Below the pieces are notes generated by a model that was not told where the DNA came from, ran no database searches, and saw only the letters and a program-made list of their open reading frames with translations. Shown piece after piece: positions 1 through 9,360 of a stretch of DNA of 64,000 nt. The position numbers were made by a program, and so were the translations under genes. The number at the start of each line of letters is the position of its first letter. The stretch's first letter is position 1. Origin of the DNA: Teredinibacter franksiae (GTDB taxonomy: Bacteria > Pseudomonadota > Gammaproteobacteria > Pseudomonadales > Cellvibrionaceae); contig NZ_JACJUV010000001.1 of the NCBI RefSeq assembly GCF_014218805.1, positions 1,111,001 through 1,175,000 of the forward strand, in the 5' to 3' direction.

Positions 1-258
1 TAACATAAAATCCTGAGGCCAGAAGGTCATCCAAAAAATATGGAATTGGCGCGCAGGAAGGTCGAAGTGCACGGCAGGTCGGCCATCAATAATCAGCCAA
101 GGCAGTAGTATAAAAGCCGCAATAAGAGGTAAACCCGTGTACCGTCGAATGGACTGGTAAAAACCACTAATTTTACGGGTGTAGACTTTACCCTGCGCTT
201 CATAGAGGTTGCGGTAACGGATCGTGCTGTCTTTGTCGGGGGACGACTGATCGGACAC
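1..258 (-). CDS. ccoG: Cytochrome c oxidase accessory protein CcoG, N-terminal part
   Basis: Partial gene that runs off the left edge; 86 codons are visible. The start is a GTG at 258 with a GGAGTG ribosome site just upstream. The visible protein has the polar CcoG/FixG/RdxA start (around IRYRNLYEAQGKVYTRKISG) and then a first membrane segment (LIAAFILLPWLIID). The full family member is a polytopic membrane protein with ferredoxin-type Fe-S clusters that helps copper loading and assembly of cbb3 oxidase. The gene normally follows ccoNOQP directly. Here it is separated from ccoP by a terminator and about 670 bp containing a tandem repeat, so it probably has its own promoter. Confidence 0.85.
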   Translation of the reverse strand, partial: MSDQSSPDKDSTIRYRNLYEAQGKVYTRKISGFYQSIRRYTGLPLIAAFILLPWLIIDGRPAVHFDLPARQFHIFWMTFWPQDFML

Positions 259-525
259 TTTAATCACTCCGGACTTTAATTAGTTTAATCTAATATATAC
301 TACTACCACGTAAATTTCAGGTCATTCGCCTTACCGCATATAAATTGCATAGCGCCAACCAATATAGCGCTTGCATCAATACGCATTGCGACACCCAATT
401 CACTCACTTCGTTCGCGGGGTAAGTCCATGGCGGAAGGCCATAAAATACAGGACGATTAAAAGGATGTAATCGTTAGAACGACCCAGAGACAAAGTCGAG
501 CAATTTACTGCATCACATCCCTCAG

Positions 526-870
526 CGCCGTTCCCGCACATCACGTGCATGGATGCTCTAATGCAGCGGTTGCATGGATGCAATAGAGCTGCCCATGTGC
601 TCCACGGCATAAGTACATCCCGTAACGCCGTTCCCGCACATCACGTGCATGGATGCTCTAATGCAGCGGTTGCATGGATGCAATAGAGCTGCCCATGTGC
701 TCCACGGCATAAGTACATCCCGTAACGCCGTTCCCGCACATCACGTGCATGGATGCTCTAATGCAGCGGTTGCATGGATGCAATAGAGCTGCCCATGTGC
801 TCCACGGCATAAGTACATCCCGTAACGCCGTTCCCGCACATCCATGTGCTCCACGGCATAAGTACATCCC
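526..870. repeat. 100-bp tandem repeat, three full copies plus a truncated fourth
   Basis: The 10-mer ttcccgcaca recurs at 531, 631, 731 and 831, exactly 100 bp apart, and the intervening sequence is essentially identical. The last copy lacks its middle and ends in a short tail (841-870). Each unit contains an imperfect hairpin (gctctaatgca paired with tgcaatagagc) and several ATGGATG/CATCC words. The truncated junction makes a perfect palindrome, gcacat-cc-atgtgc, at 836-849. No gene is credible here; the short open frames that cross the block are by-products of the repeat. It fills the gap between ccoP and ccoG. Confidence 0.9.
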
Positions 871-875
871 TGTAC

Positions 876-910
876 AAAAAAACGGAAGCGCTGTTATAGG
901 GCTTCCGTTT
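876..910 (-). terminator. Rho-independent terminator of the ccoNOQP operon
   Basis: A 10-bp perfect stem (aaacggaagc at 880-889 with gcttccgttt at 901-910) is followed on the minus strand by a run of seven T. It lies 24 bp after the ccoP stop. Confidence 0.85.
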
Positions 911-933
911 ACGTTCAGGCAGAGCCTTCGTTT

Positions 934-1836
934 TTACTCATCATAATTAAAAGATAAGGAATATACGTAAGCTGCCAATATGTGGATTTTATCTTCACGT
1001 AGCATTTCTTTCTGCGCGGGCATCTGGTTTTTCAATCCGTTACGAACGGAATGCTGGATACCTTCTCGAGTACCACTGTATAACCACGTATCGCTGGTAA
1101 GATTGGGGGCGCCCAGAACATGCATGCCTTTGGCATCGGCCCCATGACAAGCAGCACAGTTCTGATTAAATACCACTTGCCCAGTAACCGCCAATGCGCT
1201 GTCATGCTCCTGTCCAGACACCTTCAACACATACTCAGCAACACTCACCACGTTTGGCTCACCAATAATGGGCCCCCACGCAGGCATCTCACCTTTTCGG
1301 CCTTCTTTAATGCTGTGCATAATATCTTCTGGCTTGCCGCCATAAAGCCAGTCGTTGTCTGTCAGGTTGGGAAAACCAAAGTTACCGCCACCGTCCGCAC
1401 CGTGGCAAACAGCACAGTTGTTAGAGAACAATCGCACACCCATTTTCATAGCACGGCCATCGTGAATAAGCTCTTCAATGGGCATTTGCGCATACACACC
1501 AAAAGATTTGGCTAAATCCGCCTGAGCTTTATCCTGGTCCATTTTCAGTTCGCCACGCGACGTCCACTCTTTAATGCCTTTATAGCTACCCAAACCCGGA
1601 TAAAACGCTAAGTAAATCGCGCCATAAACCAGCGTGCCAACAAACATTAAAAACCACCAGCGTGGTAGCGGGTTATCGTATTCTTCAATACCGTCGTATA
1701 TGTGGCCGGTCGTTTTATTTTCGGGCTCATCATCGTCGCGAATCGCCACCTTGCGATTGGCAAACAGCACCCAGCACACAAGTGCCAAACACGTAAGTGT
1801 CAGCACAATAATCCAAAGACTCCAAAATGTACTCAT
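934..1836 (-). CDS. ccoP: cbb3-type cytochrome c oxidase subunit III (CcoP)
   Basis: Di-haem c-type cytochrome subunit of cbb3 oxidase, 300 aa. It passes electrons from soluble cytochrome c through CcoO to the CcoN active site. An N-terminal membrane segment (about residues 5-25) and a second one around 60-80 precede the periplasmic part. Two CxxCH haem c motifs are visible, CAVCH at 141-145 and CAACH at 227-231, each followed by a GADG-type loop and a distal Met-Pro (EMPAW, QMPAQ). It is the last gene of ccoNOQP, 14 bp after ccoQ, and is followed by a strong terminator. Length and domain order are normal for the family. Confidence 0.97.
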   Translation of the reverse strand: MSTFWSLWIIVLTLTCLALVCWVLFANRKVAIRDDDEPENKTTGHIYDGIEEYDNPLPRWWFLMFVGTLVYGAIYLAFYPGLGSYKGIKEWTSRGELKMDQDKAQADLAKSFGVYAQMPIEELIHDGRAMKMGVRLFSNNCAVCHGADGGGNFGFPNLTDNDWLYGGKPEDIMHSIKEGRKGEMPAWGPIIGEPNVVSVAEYVLKVSGQEHDSALAVTGQVVFNQNCAACHGADAKGMHVLGAPNLTSDTWLYSGTREGIQHSVRNGLKNQMPAQKEMLREDKIHILAAYVYSLSFNYDE

Positions 1837-1850
1837 AATCAGCCCCGCCC

Positions 1851-2057
1851 TTATTTTTGGTCAGCTGACTGAAGATCTGAATCTTCAGTTTTTTGTTGTT
1901 CGTTGTGGCTCTCTTTTGGCTCGTCGGCAAAAGGTAAATTGGCTGCTTCCTCAAACTTCTTTTTGCGGCTAGGCGAAAACGCCCACCAGCAAACGCCTGC
2001 GAAGGCTATGGCAACCAGTACCACCGATAAACTTCCGAGAGTTTCCTGAGTTTCCAT
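1851..2057 (-). CDS. ccoQ: cbb3-type oxidase small subunit CcoQ/FixQ
   Basis: A 68-aa protein with one N-terminal membrane helix (about residues 8-27, LSVVLVAIAFAGVCWWAF), a basic SRKKKFEEAA stretch after the helix and an acidic, hydrophilic tail. This is the usual CcoQ build. In relatives the subunit stabilises the assembled oxidase rather than taking part in catalysis. It sits between ccoO (9 bp upstream) and ccoP (14 bp downstream), which is the conserved order. The assignment rests on size, topology and position more than on sequence. Confidence 0.9.
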   Translation of the reverse strand: METQETLGSLSVVLVAIAFAGVCWWAFSPSRKKKFEEAANLPFADEPKESHNEQQKTEDSDLQSADQK

Positions 2058-2066
2058 AGTGTCGCC

Positions 2067-2678
2067 CTATCGTTTGTGAGTCAGTAAAGTACCCAGTTGC
2101 TGCAAGTAAGCGACCAACGCATCCACTTCCGATGTGCCCGCTACCGCCACTTCTGCACTAGCGATATCTTCTTCGGTGTAAGGCACACCCACTAATCGCA
2201 GGGCCCGCATTTTAGTGGCGGTTTCTTTGCCGTCCAAAATATTGTCGAACAGCCATGGGAAGGCTGGCATATTGGATTCAGGAACAACGTTGCGCGGGTT
2301 ATATAAATGCGCTTTGTGCCAAGTATCGCTATACCGCTGCCCTACTCTCGCCAAATCTGGCCCGGTGCGCTTGGAACCCCACAGAAAGGGGTGCTCGTAT
2401 ACAGACTCCCCGGCTATTGAATAGTGACCATAACGCTCTACCTCGGCACGCAGTGGGCGAACCATCTGTGTGTGGCATACATGGCAGCCCTCGCGAATAT
2501 AAATATCGCGACCTTCCAACTCTACGGCGGCTAAGGGCATTAAACCTTTAACCGGCTCGGTAGTTTCTTCTAGGAAGAATTGCGGTACCAACTGCACTAG
2601 GCCACCAAAACTAATGGCCACGGCCACAAGCAGAACCATCAAACCAACATTCTTTTCTACGATGTCATGATTTTTCAC
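2067..2678 (-). CDS. ccoO: cbb3-type cytochrome c oxidase subunit II (CcoO)
   Basis: Mono-haem cytochrome c subunit, 203 aa. A single N-terminal membrane anchor (about residues 10-30) is followed by a periplasmic domain with one haem motif, CHVCH, at residues 65-69. An upstream ATG would make the protein overlap the end of ccoN. I chose the GTG at 2678 because GAGGGG lies about 10 nt before it, the protein then begins [10 protein letters not shown] as family members do, and the gap to ccoN becomes 13 bp. It accepts electrons from CcoP and delivers them to CcoN. It is the second gene of the FNR-controlled ccoNOQP operon. Confidence 0.95.
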   Translation of the reverse strand: MKNHDIVEKNVGLMVLLVAVAISFGGLVQLVPQFFLEETTEPVKGLMPLAAVELEGRDIYIREGCHVCHTQMVRPLRAEVERYGHYSIAGESVYEHPFLWGSKRTGPDLARVGQRYSDTWHKAHLYNPRNVVPESNMPAFPWLFDNILDGKETATKMRALRLVGVPYTEEDIASAEVAVAGTSEVDALVAYLQQLGTLLTHKR

Positions 2679-2691
2679 TGTCGTTTTCCCC

Positions 2692-4137
2692 TCACGCGAC
2701 TTGTGGCTGAGCGGCAGGAAGATCTTCCTCCGCAGGCTCTTCTTCAACAACGGTCTTATAGGTGTTGTAAGCCATAATCAACATACCTACGAGGAAAATA
2801 GAACCACCAAGGAAGCGTACAAAATAACCGGGGTAACTGGCTTCTACCGATTCTGCAAAGCTGTAGGTTAAGGTGCCGTCGGCGTTAAAGGCACGCCACA
2901 TTAAGCCCTGCATAATACCGTTTACCCACATGGCGCAGATATAAAGCACGGTACCGATAGTTGAAAGCCAGAAGTGAGTGTTAACCAAGCTCACACTCCA
3001 CATACGCGTTCTATTAAACAGCACGGGCAGTAAGTGATATACCGCGCCAATGGAAATCATCGCGACCCAGCCCAAAGCACCGGAGTGAACATGGCCAATG
3101 GTCCAGTCGGTGTTATGTGACAACGCGTTTACGGTCTTAATAGACATCATTGGGCCTTCGAAGGTAGACATACCGTAGAAGGACAAGGAAACCACCAAAA
3201 AGCGCAGGGTCGGGTCGGTACGCAGCTTATCCCAAGCACCCGAAAGGGTCATAATACCGTTGATCATACCGCCCCAGCTGGGTGCCAGAAGAATCAGTGA
3301 CATGACCATACCCAACGATTGCGCCCAATCGGGCAACGAGGAATATATCAAGTGGTGAGGACCAGCCCAGATGTACACCGCTATCAACGCCCAAAAATGA
3401 ACAATAGAAAGCTGATAGGAAAACACAGGCCGACCCGTTTGTTTCGGCACGAAGTAATACATCATGCCCAAAAAGCCGGCAGTGAGGAAAAAGCCCACCG
3501 CATTATGCCCATACCACCATTGGATCATCGCATCCATGGCGCCGGCATAAGCAGAATAAGATTTTGTGAGAGAAACCGGTACTGCCATACTGTTTACAAC
3601 GTGTAACAGTGCAACGGTTACGATAAAAGCACCGAAAAACCAATTAGCCACATAGATATGAGACGTTTTTCGTTTAACAACTGTGCCAAAGAACACAATA
3701 CCGTATGACACCCACACCAAGGTGATCAAAATATCAATTGGCCATTCAAGCTCGGCGTATTCCTTAGCTGAAGTCATACCCATGGGCAATGTAATAGCCG
3801 CGAGCACGATAATCAGCTGCCACCCCCAGAAGGTAAATGGGATCAGAAAACCGCCAAACAGCTTGGCCTGGCATGTTCGCTGTACGACATAAAAAGAGGT
3901 CGCAAACAACGCACAACCACCGAAGGCAAAAATCACCGCGTTAGTGTGTAACGGCCGTAAGCGCCCAAAGTGCGAGAATGGTTGAAAAATATCATTCAAC
4001 TCCGGCCACATAAGTTGTGCTGCCAGCAGCACTCCTACGGCCATCCCAACAATACCCCAAACAATGGTCATTATCGTAAACTGACGTACGACCTTGTAGT
4101 TGTATGCTGGCTGCTCAGTTGCCAAGCCATCACTCAT
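2692..4137 (-). CDS. ccoN: cbb3-type cytochrome c oxidase subunit I (CcoN)
   Basis: Catalytic haem-copper subunit, 481 aa, with about twelve membrane helices. It reduces O2 to water at a high-affinity haem b3-CuB site and pumps protons. Family signatures include the haem-ligand region [15 protein letters not shown] near residue 60, the CuB-region [15 protein letters not shown], the [13 protein letters not shown] segment, and [18 protein letters not shown] with the paired histidines. It is first in the operon; the start MSDGLATEQ lies about 115 bp from the predicted transcription start. Low-oxygen induction is expected from the FNR box upstream. Confidence 0.98.
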   Translation of the reverse strand: MSDGLATEQPAYNYKVVRQFTIMTIVWGIVGMAVGVLLAAQLMWPELNDIFQPFSHFGRLRPLHTNAVIFAFGGCALFATSFYVVQRTCQAKLFGGFLIPFTFWGWQLIIVLAAITLPMGMTSAKEYAELEWPIDILITLVWVSYGIVFFGTVVKRKTSHIYVANWFFGAFIVTVALLHVVNSMAVPVSLTKSYSAYAGAMDAMIQWWYGHNAVGFFLTAGFLGMMYYFVPKQTGRPVFSYQLSIVHFWALIAVYIWAGPHHLIYSSLPDWAQSLGMVMSLILLAPSWGGMINGIMTLSGAWDKLRTDPTLRFLVVSLSFYGMSTFEGPMMSIKTVNALSHNTDWTIGHVHSGALGWVAMISIGAVYHLLPVLFNRTRMWSVSLVNTHFWLSTIGTVLYICAMWVNGIMQGLMWRAFNADGTLTYSFAESVEASYPGYFVRFLGGSIFLVGMLIMAYNTYKTVVEEEPAEEDLPAAQPQVA

Positions 4138-4258
4138 GGTTCAGTCCTATTAGTGTTGTGTTGTAAAAGAAGAGTTACCCGAGTATACGAGTGTGCTATT
4201 ACCTAATTATTAAGTGCGTATTGGTAACAGGTTAGATTCCGGGCCGCAATTACGGACG

Positions 4259-4299
4259 ATTATAAACACCGAAGAGATCATTCATTTGATTACCATCAA
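4259..4299 (-). promoter_or_regulatory. FNR/Anr box and -10 element of the ccoNOQP promoter
   Basis: A perfect FNR-type palindrome, TTGAT-TACC-ATCAA, lies at 4286-4299. On the minus strand a perfect -10 hexamer TATAAT lies at 4264-4259. The predicted start of transcription (about 4252) puts the palindrome centre near -41, the classic class II activator position. FNR/Anr control of ccoNOQP is well established in Pseudomonas and relatives; the binding protein itself is not in this window. Confidence 0.85.
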
Positions 4300-4431
4300 G
4301 CTCCGCCATAAACACCATGAATAATGGTGTTATGGCAAGGGTTAACACCTTCCGCTCAACCAGCAGCTCTTCAGCGCTTTAAAAAACCTGGGCACAGCTA
4401 AATCACCTATTAACTAAAGCACCTATATAGA

Positions 4432-5664
4432 CTAGTCGAGCTTACGACCCTTTTGCGCAGCAATTCGCATGCGCAGTGCATTTAGCTTAATAAAGCCAGC
4501 GGCGTCTTTTTGATCATAGGCACCTGCATCATCCTCGAAAGTGGCAATACTTTCGTCAAAGAGGCTGTTAGGTGAACGGCGCCCCACTACTGTAACGGCG
4601 CCTTTATAGAGCTTCATACGAACGTCGCCGTTCACGAACTGCTGGCTTTCATCGATAAGAGCTTGAAGCATTGTCCGCTCTGGGCTCCACCAGTAACCGT
4701 TGTAGACTAGTTCGGCGTATTTTGGCATCAGCGAGTCTTTTAGATGTGCCGCTTCGCGGTCCAACGTTAAAGATTCAATCGCACGGTGTGCGGGAAGTAA
4801 AACGGTGCCTCCTGGCGTTTCATAGCAACCGCGAGATTTCATCCCTACATAGCGATTTTCTACGATATCCAAACGACCAATACCGTGGGCACCGGCTTTT
4901 TTATTGAGGGTTTCAAGCAAGGTGGCAGGTGACATGGCTTCACCATTAATCGCAACGGGGTCACCCTTCTCAAAGCTGATTTCCATGTATTCAGGGGCAT
5001 CTGGCGCTTCTTCTGGTGAAACTGTCCAGCGCCACATATCGGGCTCAGCTTCGCTCCATGGGTCTTCCAGAATGTCGCCCTCATAGGAGATATGCAACAG
5101 GTTGGCATCCATGGAGTAAGGTGATTTCTTACTGGCCTTGGCAAAATCCACCGGAATGTCACGCTCTTTACAGTAGGCCATTAGCGTTTCACGGGAGGTG
5201 AGATCCCATTCTCGCCAAGGTGCAATCACTTTTACACCTGGCTTAAGTGCGTATGCACCGAGCTCAAAACGCACCTGGTCGTTACCTTTACCGGTTGCAC
5301 CGTGTGAAATCGCGTCGGCGCCGGTTTCGTTGGCAATTTCGATCATGCGCTTAGCAATCAGCGGACGGGCAATAGAGGTACCCAGCAGGTACTCACCTTC
5401 GTAAATGGCATTAGCGCGAAACATCGGGAAAACATAGTCCCTAACAAACTCTTCACGCAAATCTTCAATATAGATTTCCTTAACCCCCAAAGCTTCGGCC
5501 TTGGCGCGCGCAGGTTCAACCTCTTCCCCCTGACCAATGTCGGCGGTGAAGGTAACCACCTCGCATTCGTAGGTGTCTTCCAGCCAGCGAACGATAACAG
5601 ACGTGTCGAGGCCTCCAGAGTAGGCGAGAACAACTTTGTTGATTGAAGACTTATCGAGGGACAT
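4432..5664 (-). CDS. argG: Argininosuccinate synthase
   Basis: Joins citrulline and aspartate using ATP to make argininosuccinate, the penultimate step of arginine synthesis, in the cytoplasm. The protein is 410 aa, the usual class length. The ATP-pyrophosphatase loop [10 protein letters not shown] is near residue 15, followed by typical ArgG segments ([36 protein letters not shown]). An in-frame TTG lies 15 nt further upstream, but the ATG at 5664 is preferred because TGTGGAG sits about 6 nt before it. It is divergent from the downstream permease gene. No ARG box could be called with confidence. Confidence 0.97.
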   Translation of the reverse strand: MSLDKSSINKVVLAYSGGLDTSVIVRWLEDTYECEVVTFTADIGQGEEVEPARAKAEALGVKEIYIEDLREEFVRDYVFPMFRANAIYEGEYLLGTSIARPLIAKRMIEIANETGADAISHGATGKGNDQVRFELGAYALKPGVKVIAPWREWDLTSRETLMAYCKERDIPVDFAKASKKSPYSMDANLLHISYEGDILEDPWSEAEPDMWRWTVSPEEAPDAPEYMEISFEKGDPVAINGEAMSPATLLETLNKKAGAHGIGRLDIVENRYVGMKSRGCYETPGGTVLLPAHRAIESLTLDREAAHLKDSLMPKYAELVYNGYWWSPERTMLQALIDESQQFVNGDVRMKLYKGAVTVVGRRSPNSLFDESIATFEDDAGAYDQKDAAGFIKLNALRMRIAAQKGRKLD

Positions 5665-5782
5665 GGAAACTCCACACAAGGAAAGATTAAGATTCGAGGG
5701 CGCGAATTTTATTGGAAAGAATACCCGAACTCCAGCATTTCGAGGGTTATTTTGTCAATCCACAGCGAGGTTAGAGTTGCCC

Positions 5783-6481
5783 ATGATCAGGCTAAGCCTA
5801 CTCGACACATTTTTATCCACTTTGCCGCTACTGCTAGCAATGGGTATTTTCCAGTGGAGACTCAACCGCTGCACCGACCTTATGGTAGCCAGCGCCCGCA
5901 TGATTCTGCAGCTTCTGGCTATGGGCTACCTGCTAAGCTTCCTGTTTGACTACAAACTAAACATTTTGGGTTTGGCCGTACTCACGTTTATGACACTGGT
6001 CGCGGCCGCCATCGCTATTCGGCCGCTCAAGCGGCGCTCACTGCAGCTTTTTGGCTTTGCTGCGCTCGCCTTGTTCATTGCCAGTGTAGTGCACTTAACC
6101 TGGATAATTGCCGTAGTACTCAAACTCTCACCCTGGTACCAACCTCAGTTTGTGATTCCCCTGGCAGGCATGGTGTTCGCCAATGGCATGAACAGCCTCA
6201 GCTTGGGAGCAGAGCGTTACGAATCCGAGATGGAGCACCAACGCCACAACGCCGCCAGCATCGCTTTCAATGCTGCAATGATTCCTCAGGTAAACGCCCT
6301 GCTAGCGGTTGGCCTAGTGTCCTTACCCGGGATGATGACCGGGCAAATACTCTCGGGTATATCCCCAATGGAAGCCGTCCGCTATCAGATAATGGTGATG
6401 AGTATGGTGGCGGGCACATCTGCACTTAGCCTTGCCATTTACCTAAGTTTGATAACATGCCGTTTTATCAAACCTAGATAA
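5783..6481 (+). CDS. FetB-like (UPF0014) ABC-type permease
   Basis: Inner-membrane protein of 232 aa with about seven hydrophobic helices, a close family match to FetB/YbbM. Recognisable segments are a SARMILQLLAMGYLL-type stretch near residue 37, an IPLAGMVFANGMNSLSL block, and an AMIPQVNALLAVGLVSLPGMMTGQILSG stretch (given in part) that typifies the family. In E. coli FetB pairs with the ATPase FetA and is reported to export iron. No ATPase gene is adjacent here, so the partner must be elsewhere or the protein acts differently. I set the start at the ATG at 5783 because the longer frame overlaps the divergent argG start and lacks a ribosome site. Confidence 0.8.
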   Translation: MIRLSLLDTFLSTLPLLLAMGIFQWRLNRCTDLMVASARMILQLLAMGYLLSFLFDYKLNILGLAVLTFMTLVAAAIAIRPLKRRSLQLFGFAALALFIASVVHLTWIIAVVLKLSPWYQPQFVIPLAGMVFANGMNSLSLGAERYESEMEHQRHNAASIAFNAAMIPQVNALLAVGLVSLPGMMTGQILSGISPMEAVRYQIMVMSMVAGTSALSLAIYLSLITCRFIKPR

Positions 6482-6584
6482 TAAAAATGCCCTAAAGTAT
6501 TTCCACCGTCTTTTCATGTTCAAGCTAGGACACGCCAGACCAAGGCCTGTACTATATTTCCCCCACCGAATTGAGGAAAAAGGG

Positions 6585-9221
6585 ATGCTTCATCACCTAA
6601 CGTCAATAAAAATAACGCTTGTTTTGGCCGCTTGCCTTGTATTGCTTGGCATGCCGCTCACCGCTTCCGCCGAAGACGATGAGAGCACGTCAGACACGAA
6701 TGAGCAAAAAAGTGAAAAGGAAAGCAGTAAAAAAACCGAAAAAGACAAACCTAAAGATAAAAAGAAAGACAAAAAAAAGAAGACCATTAAAGAGCTCGTA
6801 AAGAAAAGCGCCCTTATAGATGGCCTATTCAGCATTTATCGCGACAAAAAAACCGGTGAAACCCGCTTGCTAATCAAGCAAGAACAACTCGACAAAGAAT
6901 TTCTCTACTTTACTTACATCGAAAATGGCGTTGCAGCGGCGGGCTGGGGACGCACGCGCGGCTCATACCATACCTATGCTGCAAAGCTCTTTAAAGTACA
7001 TCGCTACTACGACCGCCTAGAGTTTGTTGAGTACAACACTAGCTATTACTTCGACCCCAAAAAAGCTATCTCCCGCGCAGCGGATGCCAACATTAGCCCT
7101 GCCGTAATCTTTAGTGAAAAAATTGAAGCAGAAGATAAAAAAAGCGGCAATCTACTCATAAAAGCAGACAAACTATTTTTAACCGAAGCGTTTTATCCTT
7201 ACAAACCCATTCCGCAAGGTAAACAGAAAAAAGACGAAGGCTTTAAACTGGGCAAGCTCAGCAAAGAAAAAAGCAAAATTCGCAATGTACGAAACCACCC
7301 CAAAAATACCGATATTATCGTTGAGTACATATACGAAAACAGCGCGCCCAAAAACGACGGCGGTGCAGAAGTTACCGACCCTCGCTACATCACGCTGGTT
7401 GCCCAGCACACACTTATGGAAGCCCCCGAAACACCGATGGCCCCTCGCTTTGATGACCCTCGAATGGGTTATTTTACCCACGAGGTAACCGATCTTTCCT
7501 CAACCGAATTACTGCCCTACCGGGATATGATTCGACGCTTTCGCCTAGAAAAAAAACACCCAACGGCTGAACTCTCCGAACCCGTAAAACCCATAACCTT
7601 CTGGCTCGAAAATACAACACCAGAAGAAATCCGTCCCATTATTAAAGCCGCCGCATTACAGTGGAATATCGCCTTTGAAAAAGCCGGATTTAAAAATGCT
7701 GTTGTCGTCAAAATTCAGCCAGACGATGCGGATTGGCAAGCGGGTGATATGCGCTATAACGTTATTCGATGGGTGTCTTCACCCTCTCGGTTTTATAGCG
7801 GTTACGGGCCAAGCTTTATCGACCCTCGTTCTGGTGAAGTACTGGGTGCCGACATTATGCTGGAGCACGCGGTTATTACCGATCAAATTCTGACTCAGCA
7901 AATATTAGGTGCAGGCAGCTTGGCCTCCTCCACAGAAAACACCTGTAATGTTGCCGCCGAAGCGCACAACAACCTGCTTTACGGCATGACAAGCCTTCGT
8001 GCACTCGGCGCCAACTCCGCAGAACAGCAACGTATGCTCGAAGAATTTTTGTACTTTCTTACCCTCCATGAAATTGGCCACACCCTTGGCCTTACCCATA
8101 ACTTCCGTTCCAGTCACCTGCATTCACTGGTCGACATATTTAACCCAGAAAAAACCTACGCCGAAGGCTTGCTGGGCTCGGTTATGGACTACCCTGCCGT
8201 AGCATTTAATGCCAACAATAGCGACGAAACTAATTATCAGTTTTGGACAAAAAAACCCGGCCCCTACGACCTTTGGGCAATTGAATACGGCTACTCCCTC
8301 GCGCAAGCCGGTGAAAAAATCGAACAAGAACGCCTGAACGCGATTCTAACCCGCTCCACCGAACCGGAATTGGCCTACGCCAACGATGGTGCAGACATGC
8401 GCGCCCCCGGCAAAGGTATCGATCCCCGGGTAAATATTTGGGACCTCAGTAGTGACCCGATCGGTTTCTCCGAAATGCAAATTGAGCACGTGAATTACAT
8501 TCAAGAAAAAATGGCCACAAAATTATTAGTAGAAGGCGAATCATACGAAAAACTATTAATTGGCCACCGCGTTTCATCCTATAGGCTTGGAAGAGCCAGC
8601 AGTACACTTGCGCGATTTATCGGTGGCGTATATGTGGACCGCTCCATGGTCGGTCAACCCGGCGCCACGGCGCCCTTAACACCGGTTCCGGAAGATGATC
8701 AACGCCGAGCCTTATCCATTATTGAAAAGTATGTATTTGCCCCAAACGCCTTCGACAATTTTAATGTACATGCAAACAAGCTACTTCCGCAGAGACGCGG
8801 TTTTTCACACTACAGTAAAACCGAAGACCCAAAACTTCACAAAATGGTGTGGGCAATTCAAAAAGACATGCTAAATCAATTTATGCATCGTGACCTAGTA
8901 GAGCGCTTACTCGACAGCGTGCATTATGGCAACACCTATTCCCTTGTCGATTTTTACGAAGAGCTAACCGCTGCTATTTTTTCTGCTGATCTAAAATCAG
9001 AGGTAAACACCTACCGACAAAACCTACAGTTAGGTTATGTGCAGCGGCTGCTGGATATGCTTAACAATTCCAAATTTTCGCCAACAGCCCAGTCAGTAGC
9101 ATTAGACCGTTTGCGCTGGATAGATAAAGCTATGGCGAAGAACAAGCGTGGCAATACCGCAACAAAAGCCCATAGGCAGCATGTGCGCTATAAAATAGAG
9201 AAAGGGCTAGATTTAAGCTAA
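6585..9221 (+). CDS. Secreted zinc-dependent metalloprotease (metzincin-like, DUF5117/DUF4953 type)
   Basis: An 878-aa protein with a signal peptide (residues 1-29, ending TASA), then a strongly charged Lys/Glu/Asp-rich low-complexity stretch (about 30-75). The zinc site HEIGHTLGLTH is at 495-505 (HExxHxxGxxH) and the metzincin Met-turn SVMDYP has its Met at about 534. The N-terminal half matches the pattern of DUF5118/DUF5117 domains seen in bacterial proteins of this size. The true protease substrate is unknown. The start at 6585 is chosen because GAGG lies about 9 nt upstream and the signal peptide begins there. The next gene, a TonB receptor, is 139 bp downstream and could share function in outer-membrane peptide or nutrient handling. 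Confidence 0.85.
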   Translation: MLHHLTSIKITLVLAACLVLLGMPLTASAEDDESTSDTNEQKSEKESSKKTEKDKPKDKKKDKKKKTIKELVKKSALIDGLFSIYRDKKTGETRLLIKQEQLDKEFLYFTYIENGVAAAGWGRTRGSYHTYAAKLFKVHRYYDRLEFVEYNTSYYFDPKKAISRAADANISPAVIFSEKIEAEDKKSGNLLIKADKLFLTEAFYPYKPIPQGKQKKDEGFKLGKLSKEKSKIRNVRNHPKNTDIIVEYIYENSAPKNDGGAEVTDPRYITLVAQHTLMEAPETPMAPRFDDPRMGYFTHEVTDLSSTELLPYRDMIRRFRLEKKHPTAELSEPVKPITFWLENTTPEEIRPIIKAAALQWNIAFEKAGFKNAVVVKIQPDDADWQAGDMRYNVIRWVSSPSRFYSGYGPSFIDPRSGEVLGADIMLEHAVITDQILTQQILGAGSLASSTENTCNVAAEAHNNLLYGMTSLRALGANSAEQQRMLEEFLYFLTLHEIGHTLGLTHNFRSSHLHSLVDIFNPEKTYAEGLLGSVMDYPAVAFNANNSDETNYQFWTKKPGPYDLWAIEYGYSLAQAGEKIEQERLNAILTRSTEPELAYANDGADMRAPGKGIDPRVNIWDLSSDPIGFSEMQIEHVNYIQEKMATKLLVEGESYEKLLIGHRVSSYRLGRASSTLARFIGGVYVDRSMVGQPGATAPLTPVPEDDQRRALSIIEKYVFAPNAFDNFNVHANKLLPQRRGFSHYSKTEDPKLHKMVWAIQKDMLNQFMHRDLVERLLDSVHYGNTYSLVDFYEELTAAIFSADLKSEVNTYRQNLQLGYVQRLLDMLNNSKFSPTAQSVALDRLRWIDKAMAKNKRGNTATKAHRQHVRYKIEKGLDLS

Positions 9222-9360
9222 AGGCGCCTCTATTAATTGATTTTAATCGCTGCGTAGTCTGGTAAGCCATAGTGCAAGGCGAGCTGCGCAGCGAAAAACG
9301 CCAAAAGATATTGCCATCAGCTATACTCCTGAACATGTGATCGTGGAATGTTAGCATCCA

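Noticed and set aside
526..870. CRISPR array
   Set aside because: The 100-bp units are identical end to end, with no variable spacers of uniform size and no cas genes.
404..946. Short open frames with repeated peptide across the 100-bp tandem repeat
   Set aside because: By-product of the repeat; no ribosome sites or recognisable protein.
4311..4331. aacaccat-gaata-atggtgtt hairpin after argG as a terminator
   Set aside because: No T run follows on the minus strand and it lies close to the ccoN FNR promoter.
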